Shown here piece by piece: positions 33,938 through 44,710 of a stretch of DNA of 64,000 nt. How positions within the stretch are numbered: the stretch's first letter is position 1; each line of letters starts with the position of its first letter. The DNA comes from Molossus alvarezi (lineage: Eukaryota; Chordata; Mammalia; Chiroptera; Molossidae), in contig CM073886.1 of the NCBI GenBank assembly GCA_037176705.1, positions 1 through 64,000 on the forward strand, in the 5' to 3' direction. A program made the position numbers and the translations under genes. The notes beneath the pieces were generated by a model, which made no database searches, had not been told where the DNA came from, and saw only the letters and a program-made list of their open reading frames with translations.

Positions 33938-34058
33938 AAAGCCTGCAGCACCCGGTATTCCCAGGCGGTCTCCCATCCAAGTACTAACCGGGCCCGACCC
34001 TGCTTAGCTTCCCAGATCCCACGAGATCGGGCGCGTTCAGGGTGGTATGGCCGGAGAC
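33938..34058 (-). rRNA. RNA5S: 5S rRNA, copy 58
   Basis: Consensus 121 nt. Spacer A-c-G-C. Confidence 0.97.
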
Positions 34059-34528
34059 GTTGGCGGCCGCCTCCAGGCGCCCTAAGGGTCCAGCGCCTGG
34101 GCTGGCAGCCCCCCGGGCAGCCCCCCCGGCCGCCAGGCGGAGCGCGGACCGGCCCCTCTCAGCTCTCGGGGACCCAGGCGCGCGGTCCGTCCCGCCCAGC
34201 CTCGAACCAGGTCCTCACCGCGGAGCTCGGCAGGCCGCGCATGCGCAGTCCAGGGGCCGCAAGGTCTGCGCCTGGGGGGCCGTGGGTCCGCCCCACGGGG
34301 CTGCGCTGCCCCCCCGGCGGGCGCGGGCGCCCGCGAGTTGCGGCGCCTTGCGCGGCGGCCTGCTGGTGTGCTGCTGGGGCGTGGGGGGATCCCCTCTGGG
34401 CCCCAGATTCCCTCGCTCGGCCCCCGGCGTGGGCTGGGGCGCGTGCGTGCGTGGGCTGCGTGGCCCTCGGCCCGAAGCGCGGCAGGTGCGCAGCTGGCTG
34501 GCTGTGGGGGGACCAAAAAGGAGCGGCC

Positions 34529-34649
34529 AAAGCCTGCAGCACCCGGTATTCCCAGGCGGTCTCCCATCCAAGTACTAACCGGGCCCGACCCTGCTTAGCT
34601 TCCCAGATCCCACGAGATCGGGCGCGTTCAGGGTGGTATGGCCGGAGAC
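34529..34649 (-). rRNA. RNA5S: 5S rRNA, copy 59
   Basis: Consensus 121 nt. Spacer C-c-G-C. Confidence 0.97.
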
Positions 34650-35120
34650 GTTGGCGGCCGCCTCCAGGCGCCCTAAGGGTCCAGCGCCTGGGCTGGCAGC
34701 CCCCCGGGCAGCCCCCCGCGGCCGCCAGGCGGAGCGCGGACCGGCCCCTCTCAGCTCTCGGGGACCCAGGCGCGCGGTCCGTCCCGCCCAGCCTCGAACC
34801 AGGTCCTCACCGCGGAGCTCGGCAGGCCGCGCATGCGCAGTCCAGGGGCCGCAAGGTCTGCGCCTGGGGGGCCGTGGGTCCGCCCCACGGGGCTGCGCTG
34901 CCCCCCCGGCGGGCGCGGGCGCCCGCGAGTTGCGGCGCCTTGCGCGGCGGCCTGCTGGTGTGCTGCTGGGGCGTGGGGGGATCCCCTCTGGGCCCCAGAT
35001 TCCCTCGCTCGGCCCCCGGCGTGGGCTGGGGCGCGTGCGTGCGTGGGCTGCGTGGCCCTCGGCCCGAAGCGCGGCAGGTGCGCAGCTGGCTGGCTGTGGG
35101 GGGACCAAAAAGGAGCGGCC

Positions 35121-35241
35121 AAAGCCTGCAGCACCCGGTATTCCCAGGCGGTCTCCCATCCAAGTACTAACCGGGCCCGACCCTGCTTAGCTTCCCAGAT
35201 CCCACGAGATCGGGCGCGTTCAGGGTGGTATGGCCGGAGAC
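35121..35241 (-). rRNA. RNA5S: 5S rRNA, copy 60
   Basis: Consensus 121 nt. Spacer B-c-A-C with A at 35572. Confidence 0.97.
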
Positions 35242-35712
35242 GTTGGCGGCCGCCTCCAGGCGCCCTAAGGGTCCAGCGCCTGGGCTGGCAGCCCCCCGGG
35301 CAGCCCCCCCCGGCCGCCAGGCGGAGCGCGGACCGGCCCCTCTCAGCTCTCGGGGACCCAGGCGCGCGGTCCGTCCCGCCCAGCCTCGAACCAGGTCCTC
35401 ACCGCGGAGCTCGGCAGGCCGCGCATGCGCAGTCCAGGGGCCGCAAGGTCTGCGCCTGGGGGGCCGTGGGTCCGCCCCACGGGGCTGCGCTGCCCCCCCG
35501 GCGGGCGCGGGCGCCCGCGAGTTGCGGCGCCTTGCGCGGCGGCCTGCTGGTGTGCTGCTGGGGCGTGGGGGAATCCCCTCTGGGCCCCAGATTCCCTCGC
35601 TCGGCCCCCGGCGTGGGCTGGGGCGCGTGCGTGCGTGGGCTGCGTGGCCCTCGGCCCGAAGCGCGGCAGGTGCGCAGCTGGCTGGCTGTGGGGGGACCAA
35701 AAAGGAGCGGCC

Positions 35713-35833
35713 AAAGCCTGCAGCACCCGGTATTCCCAGGCGGTCTCCCATCCAAGTACTAACCGGGCCCGACCCTGCTTAGCTTCCCAGATCCCACGAG
35801 ATCGGGCGCGTTCAGGGTGGTATGGCCGGAGAC
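35713..35833 (-). rRNA. RNA5S: 5S rRNA, copy 61
   Basis: Consensus 121 nt. Spacer C-c-G-C. Confidence 0.97.
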
Positions 35834-36304
35834 GTTGGCGGCCGCCTCCAGGCGCCCTAAGGGTCCAGCGCCTGGGCTGGCAGCCCCCCGGGCAGCCCCC
35901 CGCGGCCGCCAGGCGGAGCGCGGACCGGCCCCTCTCAGCTCTCGGGGACCCAGGCGCGCGGTCCGTCCCGCCCAGCCTCGAACCAGGTCCTCACCGCGGA
36001 GCTCGGCAGGCCGCGCATGCGCAGTCCAGGGGCCGCAAGGTCTGCGCCTGGGGGGCCGTGGGTCCGCCCCACGGGGCTGCGCTGCCCCCCCGGCGGGCGC
36101 GGGCGCCCGCGAGTTGCGGCGCCTTGCGCGGCGGCCTGCTGGTGTGCTGCTGGGGCGTGGGGGGATCCCCTCTGGGCCCCAGATTCCCTCGCTCGGCCCC
36201 CGGCGTGGGCTGGGGCGCGTGCGTGCGTGGGCTGCGTGGCCCTCGGCCCGAAGCGCGGCAGGTGCGCAGCTGGCTGGCTGTGGGGGGACCAAAAAGGAGC
36301 GGCC

Positions 36305-36425
36305 AAAGCCTGCAGCACCCGGTATTCCCAGGCGGTCTCCCATCCAAGTACTAACCGGGCCCGACCCTGCTTAGCTTCCCAGATCCCACGAGATCGGGCG
36401 CGTTCAGGGTGGTATGGCCGGAGAC
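36305..36425 (-). rRNA. RNA5S: 5S rRNA, copy 62
   Basis: Consensus 121 nt. Spacer B-c-A-C with T at 36646 and A at 36756, exactly 4734 bp from the same pair beside copy 54. Confidence 0.97.
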
Positions 36426-36896
36426 GTTGGCGGCCGCCTCCAGGCGCCCTAAGGGTCCAGCGCCTGGGCTGGCAGCCCCCCGGGCAGCCCCCCCCGGCCG
36501 CCAGGCGGAGCGCGGACCGGCCCCTCTCAGCTCTCGGGGACCCAGGCGCGCGGTCCGTCCCGCCCAGCCTCGAACCAGGTCCTCACCGCGGAGCTCGGCA
36601 GGCCGCGCATGCGCAGTCCAGGGGCCGCAAGGTCTGCGCCTGGGGTGCCGTGGGTCCGCCCCACGGGGCTGCGCTGCCCCCCCGGCGGGCGCGGGCGCCC
36701 GCGAGTTGCGGCGCCTTGCGCGGCGGCCTGCTGGTGTGCTGCTGGGGCGTGGGGGAATCCCCTCTGGGCCCCAGATTCCCTCGCTCGGCCCCCGGCGTGG
36801 GCTGGGGCGCGTGCGTGCGTGGGCTGCGTGGCCCTCGGCCCGAAGCGCGGCAGGTGCGCAGCTGGCTGGCTGTGGGGGGACCAAAAAGGAGCGGCC

Positions 36897-37017
36897 AAAG
36901 CCTGCAGCACCCGGTATTCCCAGGCGGTCTCCCATCCAAGTACTAACCGGGCCCGACCCTGCTTAGCTTCCCAGATCCCACGAGATCGGGCGCGTTCAGG
37001 GTGGTATGGCCGGAGAC
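36897..37017 (-). rRNA. RNA5S: 5S rRNA, copy 63
   Basis: Consensus 121 nt. Spacer C-a-G-G, counterpart of copy 55. Confidence 0.97.
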
Positions 37018-37488
37018 GTTGGCGGCCGCCTCCAGGCGCCCTAAGGGTCCAGCGCCTGGGCTGGCAGCCCCCCGGGCAGCCCCCCGCGGCCGCCAGGCGG
37101 AGCGCGGACCGGCCCCTCTCAGCTCTCGGGGACCCAGGCGCGCGGTCCGTCCCGCCCAGCCTCGAACCAGGTCCTCACCGCGGAGCTCGGCAGGCCGCGC
37201 ATGCGCAGTCCAGGGGCCGCAAGGTCTGCGCCTGGGGGGCCGTGGGTCCGCCCCACGGGGCTGCGCTGCCCCACCGGCGGGCGCGGGCGCCCGCGAGTTG
37301 CGGCGCCTTGCGCGGCGGCCTGCTGGTGTGCTGCTGGGGCGTGGGGGGATCCCCTCTGGGCCCCAGATTCCCTCGCTCGGGCCCCGGCGTGGGCTGGGGC
37401 GCGTGCGTGCGTGGGCTGCGTGGCCCTCGGCCCGAAGCGCGGCAGGTGCGCAGCTGGCTGGCTGTGGGGGGACCAAAAAGGAGCGGCC

Positions 37489-37609
37489 AAAGCCTGCAGC
37501 ACCCGGTATTCCCAGGCGGTCTCCCATCCAAGTACTAACCGGGCCCGACCCTGCTTAGCTTCCCAGATCCCACGAGATCGGGCGCGTTCAGGGTGGTATG
37601 GCCGGAGAC
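37489..37609 (-). rRNA. RNA5S: 5S rRNA, copy 64
   Basis: Consensus 121 nt. Spacer A-a-G-C, counterpart of copy 56. Confidence 0.97.
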
Positions 37610-38079
37610 GTTGGCGGCCGCCTCCAGGCGCCCTAAGGGTCCAGCGCCTGGGCTGGCAGCCCCCCGGGCAGCCCCCCCGGCCGCCAGGCGGAGCGCGGAC
37701 CGGCCCCTCTCAGCTCTCGGGGACCCAGGCGCGCGGTCCGTCCCGCCCAGCCTCGAACCAGGTCCTCACCGCGGAGCTCGGCAGGCCGCGCATGCGCAGT
37801 CCAGGGGCCGCAAGGTCTGCGCCTGGGGGGCCGTGGGTCCGCCCCACGGGGCTGCGCTGCCCCACCGGCGGGCGCGGGCGCCCGCGAGTTGCGGCGCCTT
37901 GCGCGGCGGCCTGCTGGTGTGCTGCTGGGGCGTGGGGGGATCCCCTCTGGGCCCCAGATTCCCTCGCTCGGCCCCCGGCGTGGGCTGGGGCGCGTGCGTG
38001 CGTGGGCTGCGTGGCCCTCGGCCCGAAGCGCGGCAGGTGCGCAGCTGGCTGGCTGTGGGGGGACCAAAAAGGAGCGGCC

Positions 38080-38200
38080 AAAGCCTGCAGCACCCGGTAT
38101 TCCCAGGCGGTCTCCCATCCAAGTACTAACCGGGCCCGACCCTGCTTAGCTTCCCAGATCCCACGAGATCGGGCGCGTTCAGGGTGGTATGGCCGGAGAC
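38080..38200 (-). rRNA. RNA5S: 5S rRNA, copy 65
   Basis: Consensus 121 nt. Spacer B-a-G-G, counterpart of copy 57, with one extra C near 38544 (GGGCCCCCAGATT). Confidence 0.97.
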
Positions 38201-38672
38201 GTTGGCGGCCGCCTCCAGGCGCCCTAAGGGTCCAGCGCCTGGGCTGGCAGCCCCCCGGGCAGCCCCCCCCGGCCGCCAGGCGGAGCGCGGACCGGCCCCT
38301 CTCAGCTCTCGGGGACCCAGGCGCGCGGTCCGTCCCGCCCAGCCTCGAACCAGGTCCTCACCGCGGAGCTCGGCAGGCCGCGCATGCGCAGTCCAGGGGC
38401 CGCAAGGTCTGCGCCTGGGGGGCCGTGGGTCCGCCCCACGGGGCTGCGCTGCCCCACCGGCGGGCGCGGGCGCCCGCGAGTTGCGGCGCCTTGCGCGGCG
38501 GCCTGCTGGTGTGCTGCTGGGGCGTGGGGGGATCCCCTCTGGGCCCCCAGATTCCCTCGCTCGGGCCCCGGCGTGGGCTGGGGCGCGTGCGTGCGTGGGC
38601 TGCGTGGCCCTCGGCCCGAAGCGCGGCAGGTGCGCAGCTGGCTGGCTGTGGGGGGACCAAAAAGGAGCGGCC

Positions 38673-38792
38673 AAAGCCTGCAGCACCCGGTATTCCCAGG
38701 CGGTCTCCCATCCAAGTACTAACCGGGCCCGACCCTGCTTAGCTTCCCAGATCCACGAGATCGGGCGCGTTCAGGGTGGTATGGCCGGAGAC
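38673..38792 (-). rRNA. RNA5S: 5S rRNA, copy 66 (1-nt deletion in loop C)
   Basis: 120 bp: one G is missing from GGG at RNA positions 39-41, in the hairpin loop closed by helix III. With the extra C near 38544, these are two isolated indels within about 210 bp in an otherwise indel-free stretch. Spacer A-c-G-C. Confidence 0.92.
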
Positions 38793-39262
38793 GTTGGCGG
38801 CCGCCTCCAGGCGCCCTAAGGGTCCAGCGCCTGGGCTGGCAGCCCCCCGGGCAGCCCCCCCGGCCGCCAGGCGGAGCGCGGACCGGCCCCTCTCAGCTCT
38901 CGGGGACCCAGGCGCGCGGTCCGTCCCGCCCAGCCTCGAACCAGGTCCTCACCGCGGAGCTCGGCAGGCCGCGCATGCGCAGTCCAGGGGCCGCAAGGTC
39001 TGCGCCTGGGGGGCCGTGGGTCCGCCCCACGGGGCTGCGCTGCCCCCCCGGCGGGCGCGGGCGCCCGCGAGTTGCGGCGCCTTGCGCGGCGGCCTGCTGG
39101 TGTGCTGCTGGGGCGTGGGGGGATCCCCTCTGGGCCCCAGATTCCCTCGCTCGGCCCCCGGCGTGGGCTGGGGCGCGTGCGTGCGTGGGCTGCGTGGCCC
39201 TCGGCCCGAAGCGCGGCAGGTGCGCAGCTGGCTGGCTGTGGGGGGACCAAAAAGGAGCGGCC

Positions 39263-39383
39263 AAAGCCTGCAGCACCCGGTATTCCCAGGCGGTCTCCCA
39301 TCCAAGTACTAACCGGGCCCGACCCTGCTTAGCTTCCCAGATCCCACGAGATCGGGCGCGTTCAGGGTGGTATGGCCGGAGAC
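39263..39383 (-). rRNA. RNA5S: 5S rRNA, copy 67
   Basis: Consensus 121 nt. Spacer C-c-G-C, counterpart of copy 59. Confidence 0.97.
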
Positions 39384-39854
39384 GTTGGCGGCCGCCTCCA
39401 GGCGCCCTAAGGGTCCAGCGCCTGGGCTGGCAGCCCCCCGGGCAGCCCCCCGCGGCCGCCAGGCGGAGCGCGGACCGGCCCCTCTCAGCTCTCGGGGACC
39501 CAGGCGCGCGGTCCGTCCCGCCCAGCCTCGAACCAGGTCCTCACCGCGGAGCTCGGCAGGCCGCGCATGCGCAGTCCAGGGGCCGCAAGGTCTGCGCCTG
39601 GGGGGCCGTGGGTCCGCCCCACGGGGCTGCGCTGCCCCCCCGGCGGGCGCGGGCGCCCGCGAGTTGCGGCGCCTTGCGCGGCGGCCTGCTGGTGTGCTGC
39701 TGGGGCGTGGGGGGATCCCCTCTGGGCCCCAGATTCCCTCGCTCGGCCCCCGGCGTGGGCTGGGGCGCGTGCGTGCGTGGGCTGCGTGGCCCTCGGCCCG
39801 AAGCGCGGCAGGTGCGCAGCTGGCTGGCTGTGGGGGGACCAAAAAGGAGCGGCC

Positions 39855-39975
39855 AAAGCCTGCAGCACCCGGTATTCCCAGGCGGTCTCCCATCCAAGTA
39901 CTAACCGGGCCCGACCCTGCTTAGCTTCCCAGATCCCACGAGATCGGGCGCGTTCAGGGTGGTATGGCCGGAGAC
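39855..39975 (-). rRNA. RNA5S: 5S rRNA, copy 68
   Basis: Consensus 121 nt. Spacer B-c-A-C with A at 40306, counterpart of copy 60. Confidence 0.97.
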
Positions 39976-40446
39976 GTTGGCGGCCGCCTCCAGGCGCCCT
40001 AAGGGTCCAGCGCCTGGGCTGGCAGCCCCCCGGGCAGCCCCCCCCGGCCGCCAGGCGGAGCGCGGACCGGCCCCTCTCAGCTCTCGGGGACCCAGGCGCG
40101 CGGTCCGTCCCGCCCAGCCTCGAACCAGGTCCTCACCGCGGAGCTCGGCAGGCCGCGCATGCGCAGTCCAGGGGCCGCAAGGTCTGCGCCTGGGGGGCCG
40201 TGGGTCCGCCCCACGGGGCTGCGCTGCCCCCCCGGCGGGCGCGGGCGCCCGCGAGTTGCGGCGCCTTGCGCGGCGGCCTGCTGGTGTGCTGCTGGGGCGT
40301 GGGGGAATCCCCTCTGGGCCCCAGATTCCCTCGCTCGGCCCCCGGCGTGGGCTGGGGCGCGTGCGTGCGTGGGCTGCGTGGCCCTCGGCCCGAAGCGCGG
40401 CAGGTGCGCAGCTGGCTGGCTGTGGGGGGACCAAAAAGGAGCGGCC

Positions 40447-40567
40447 AAAGCCTGCAGCACCCGGTATTCCCAGGCGGTCTCCCATCCAAGTACTAACCGG
40501 GCCCGACCCTGCTTAGCTTCCCAGATCCCACGAGATCGGGCGCGTTCAGGGTGGTATGGCCGGAGAC
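40447..40567 (-). rRNA. RNA5S: 5S rRNA, copy 69
   Basis: Consensus 121 nt. Spacer C-a-G-C; differs from copy 61 (C-c-G-C), so the eight-unit duplication ends here. Confidence 0.97.
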
Positions 40568-41038
40568 GTTGGCGGCCGCCTCCAGGCGCCCTAAGGGTCC
40601 AGCGCCTGGGCTGGCAGCCCCCCGGGCAGCCCCCCGCGGCCGCCAGGCGGAGCGCGGACCGGCCCCTCTCAGCTCTCGGGGACCCAGGCGCGCGGTCCGT
40701 CCCGCCCAGCCTCGAACCAGGTCCTCACCGCGGAGCTCGGCAGGCCGCGCATGCGCAGTCCAGGGGCCGCAAGGTCTGCGCCTGGGGGGCCGTGGGTCCG
40801 CCCCACGGGGCTGCGCTGCCCCACCGGCGGGCGCGGGCGCCCGCGAGTTGCGGCGCCTTGCGCGGCGGCCTGCTGGTGTGCTGCTGGGGCGTGGGGGGAT
40901 CCCCTCTGGGCCCCAGATTCCCTCGCTCGGCCCCCGGCGTGGGCTGGGGCGCGTGCGTGCGTGGGCTGCGTGGCCCTCGGCCCGAAGCGCGGCAGGTGCG
41001 CAGCTGGCTGGCTGTGGGGGGACCAAAAAGGAGCGGCC

Positions 41039-41159
41039 AAAGCCTGCAGCACCCGGTATTCCCAGGCGGTCTCCCATCCAAGTACTAACCGGGCCCGACC
41101 CTGCTTAGCTTCCCAGATCCCACGAGATCGGGCGCGTTCAGGGTGGTATGGCCGGAGAC
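41039..41159 (-). rRNA. RNA5S: 5S rRNA, copy 70
   Basis: Consensus 121 nt. Spacer C-a-G-G with -13T. Confidence 0.97.
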
Positions 41160-41630
41160 GTTGGCGGCCGCTTCCAGGCGCCCTAAGGGTCCAGCGCCTG
41201 GGCTGGCAGCCCCCCGGGCAGCCCCCCGCGGCCGCCAGGCGGAGCGCGGACCGGCCCCTCTCAGCTCTCGGGGACCCAGGCGCGCGGTCCGTCCCGCCCA
41301 GCCTCGAACCAGGTCCTCACCGCGGAGCTCGGCAGGCCGCGCATGCGCAGTCCAGGGGCCGCAAGGTCTGCGCCTGGGGGGCCGTGGGTCCGCCCCACGG
41401 GGCTGCGCTGCCCCACCGGCGGGCGCGGGCGCCCGCGAGTTGCGGCGCCTTGCGCGGCGGCCTGCTGGTGTGCTGCTGGGGCGTGGGGGGATCCCCTCTG
41501 GGCCCCAGATTCCCTCGCTCGGGCCCCGGCGTGGGCTGGGGCGCGTGCGTGCGTGGGCTGCGTGGCCCTCGGCCCGAAGCGCGGCAGGTGCGCAGCTGGC
41601 TGGCTGTGGGGGGACCAAAAAGGAGCGGCC

Positions 41631-41751
41631 AAAGCCTGCAGCACCCGGTATTCCCAGGCGGTCTCCCATCCAAGTACTAACCGGGCCCGACCCTGCTTAG
41701 CTTCCCAGATCCCACGAGATCGGGCGCGTTCAGGGTGGTATGGCCGGAGAC
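41631..41751 (-). rRNA. RNA5S: 5S rRNA, copy 71
   Basis: Consensus 121 nt. Spacer C-a-G-G. Confidence 0.97.
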
Positions 41752-42222
41752 GTTGGCGGCCGCCTCCAGGCGCCCTAAGGGTCCAGCGCCTGGGCTGGCA
41801 GCCCCCCGGGCAGCCCCCCGCGGCCGCCAGGCGGAGCGCGGACCGGCCCCTCTCAGCTCTCGGGGACCCAGGCGCGCGGTCCGTCCCGCCCAGCCTCGAA
41901 CCAGGTCCTCACCGCGGAGCTCGGCAGGCCGCGCATGCGCAGTCCAGGGGCCGCAAGGTCTGCGCCTGGGGGGCCGTGGGTCCGCCCCACGGGGCTGCGC
42001 TGCCCCACCGGCGGGCGCGGGCGCCCGCGAGTTGCGGCGCCTTGCGCGGCGGCCTGCTGGTGTGCTGCTGGGGCGTGGGGGGATCCCCTCTGGGCCCCAG
42101 ATTCCCTCGCTCGGGCCCCGGCGTGGGCTGGGGCGCGTGCGTGCGTGGGCTGCGTGGCCCTCGGCCCGAAGCGCGGCAGGTGCGCAGCTGGCTGGCTGTG
42201 GGGGGACCAAAAAGGAGCGGCC

Positions 42223-42343
42223 AAAGCCTGCAGCACCCGGTATTCCCAGGCGGTCTCCCATCCAAGTACTAACCGGGCCCGACCCTGCTTAGCTTCCCAG
42301 ATCCCACGAGATCGGGCGCGTTCAGGGTGGTATGGCCGGAGAC
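42223..42343 (-). rRNA. RNA5S: 5S rRNA, copy 72
   Basis: Consensus 121 nt. Spacer A-c-G-C. Confidence 0.97.
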
Positions 42344-42813
42344 GTTGGCGGCCGCCTCCAGGCGCCCTAAGGGTCCAGCGCCTGGGCTGGCAGCCCCCCG
42401 GGCAGCCCCCCCGGCCGCCAGGCGGAGCGCGGACCGGCCCCTCTCAGCTCTCGGGGACCCAGGCGCGCGGTCCGTCCCGCCCAGCCTCGAACCAGGTCCT
42501 CACCGCGGAGCTCGGCAGGCCGCGCATGCGCAGTCCAGGGGCCGCAAGGTCTGCGCCTGGGGGGCCGTGGGTCCGCCCCACGGGGCTGCGCTGCCCCCCC
42601 GGCGGGCGCGGGCGCCCGCGAGTTGCGGCGCCTTGCGCGGCGGCCTGCTGGTGTGCTGCTGGGGCGTGGGGGGATCCCCTCTGGGCCCCAGATTCCCTCG
42701 CTCGGCCCCCGGCGTGGGCTGGGGCGCGTGCGTGCGTGGGCTGCGTGGCCCTCGGCCCGAAGCGCGGCAGGTGCGCAGCTGGCTGGCTGTGGGGGGACCA
42801 AAAAGGAGCGGCC

Positions 42814-42934
42814 AAAGCCTGCAGCACCCGGTATTCCCAGGCGGTCTCCCATCCAAGTACTAACCGGGCCCGACCCTGCTTAGCTTCCCAGATCCCACGA
42901 GATCGGGCGCGTTCAGGGTGGTATGGCCGGAGAC
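42814..42934 (-). rRNA. RNA5S: 5S rRNA, copy 73
   Basis: Consensus 121 nt. Spacer C-c-G-C with -1C at 42935. Confidence 0.97.
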
Positions 42935-43405
42935 CTTGGCGGCCGCCTCCAGGCGCCCTAAGGGTCCAGCGCCTGGGCTGGCAGCCCCCCGGGCAGCCCC
43001 CCGCGGCCGCCAGGCGGAGCGCGGACCGGCCCCTCTCAGCTCTCGGGGACCCAGGCGCGCGGTCCGTCCCGCCCAGCCTCGAACCAGGTCCTCACCGCGG
43101 AGCTCGGCAGGCCGCGCATGCGCAGTCCAGGGGCCGCAAGGTCTGCGCCTGGGGGGCCGTGGGTCCGCCCCACGGGGCTGCGCTGCCCCCCCGGCGGGCG
43201 CGGGCGCCCGCGAGTTGCGGCGCCTTGCGCGGCGGCCTGCTGGTGTGCTGCTGGGGCGTGGGGGGATCCCCTCTGGGCCCCAGATTCCCTCGCTCGGCCC
43301 CCGGCGTGGGCTGGGGCGCGTGCGTGCGTGGGCTGCGTGGCCCTCGGCCCGAAGCGCGGCAGGTGCGCAGCTGGCTGGCTGTGGGGGGACCAAAAAGGAG
43401 CGGCC

Positions 43406-43526
43406 AAAGCCTGCAGCACCCGGTATTCCCAGGCGGTCTCCCATCCAAGTACTAACCGGGCCCGACCCTGCTTAGCTTCCCAGATCCCACGAGATCGGGC
43501 GCGTTCAGGGTGGTATGGCCGGAGAC
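43406..43526 (-). rRNA. RNA5S: 5S rRNA, copy 74
   Basis: Consensus 121 nt. Spacer B-c-A-C with A at 43857. Confidence 0.97.
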
Positions 43527-43997
43527 GTTGGCGGCCGCCTCCAGGCGCCCTAAGGGTCCAGCGCCTGGGCTGGCAGCCCCCCGGGCAGCCCCCCCCGGCC
43601 GCCAGGCGGAGCGCGGACCGGCCCCTCTCAGCTCTCGGGGACCCAGGCGCGCGGTCCGTCCCGCCCAGCCTCGAACCAGGTCCTCACCGCGGAGCTCGGC
43701 AGGCCGCGCATGCGCAGTCCAGGGGCCGCAAGGTCTGCGCCTGGGGGGCCGTGGGTCCGCCCCACGGGGCTGCGCTGCCCCCCCGGCGGGCGCGGGCGCC
43801 CGCGAGTTGCGGCGCCTTGCGCGGCGGCCTGCTGGTGTGCTGCTGGGGCGTGGGGGAATCCCCTCTGGGCCCCAGATTCCCTCGCTCGGCCCCCGGCGTG
43901 GGCTGGGGCGCGTGCGTGCGTGGGCTGCGTGGCCCTCGGCCCGAAGCGCGGCAGGTGCGCAGCTGGCTGGCTGTGGGGGGACCAAAAAGGAGCGGCC

Positions 43998-44118
43998 AAA
44001 GCCTGCAGCACCCGGTATTCCCAGGCGGTCTCCCATCCAAGTACTAACCGGGCCCGACCCTGCTTAGCTTCCCAGATCCCACGAGATCGGGCGCGTTCAG
44101 GGTGGTATGGCCGGAGAC
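43998..44118 (-). rRNA. RNA5S: 5S rRNA, copy 75
   Basis: Consensus 121 nt. Spacer C-c-G-C. Confidence 0.97.
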
Positions 44119-44589
44119 GTTGGCGGCCGCCTCCAGGCGCCCTAAGGGTCCAGCGCCTGGGCTGGCAGCCCCCCGGGCAGCCCCCCGCGGCCGCCAGGCG
44201 GAGCGCGGACCGGCCCCTCTCAGCTCTCGGGGACCCAGGCGCGCGGTCCGTCCCGCCCAGCCTCGAACCAGGTCCTCACCGCGGAGCTCGGCAGGCCGCG
44301 CATGCGCAGTCCAGGGGCCGCAAGGTCTGCGCCTGGGGGGCCGTGGGTCCGCCCCACGGGGCTGCGCTGCCCCCCCGGCGGGCGCGGGCGCCCGCGAGTT
44401 GCGGCGCCTTGCGCGGCGGCCTGCTGGTGTGCTGCTGGGGCGTGGGGGGATCCCCTCTGGGCCCCAGATTCCCTCGCTCGGCCCCCGGCGTGGGCTGGGG
44501 CGCGTGCGTGCGTGGGCTGCGTGGCCCTCGGCCCGAAGCGCGGCAGGTGCGCAGCTGGCTGGCTGTGGGGGGACCAAAAAGGAGCGGCC

Positions 44590-44710
44590 AAAGCCTGCAG
44601 CACCCGGTATTCCCAGGCGGTCTCCCATCCAAGTACTAACCGGGCCCGACCCTGCTTAGCTTCCCAGATCCCACGAGATCGGGCGCGTTCAGGGTGGTAT
44701 GGCCGGAGAC
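44590..44710 (-). rRNA. RNA5S: 5S rRNA, copy 76
   Basis: Consensus 121 nt. Spacer C-c-G-C. It is the outermost copy with a complete upstream spacer. Confidence 0.97.

Larger units (their letters stand above)
31571..40446. repeat. Eight-unit tandem duplication within the 5S array (offset 4734 bp)
   Basis: Units 54-60 and 62-68 share haplotype order, and the otherwise unique T at 31912 recurs at 36646. Later one-base indels in units 65 and 66 are not shared with 57 and 58. Confidence 0.85.
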
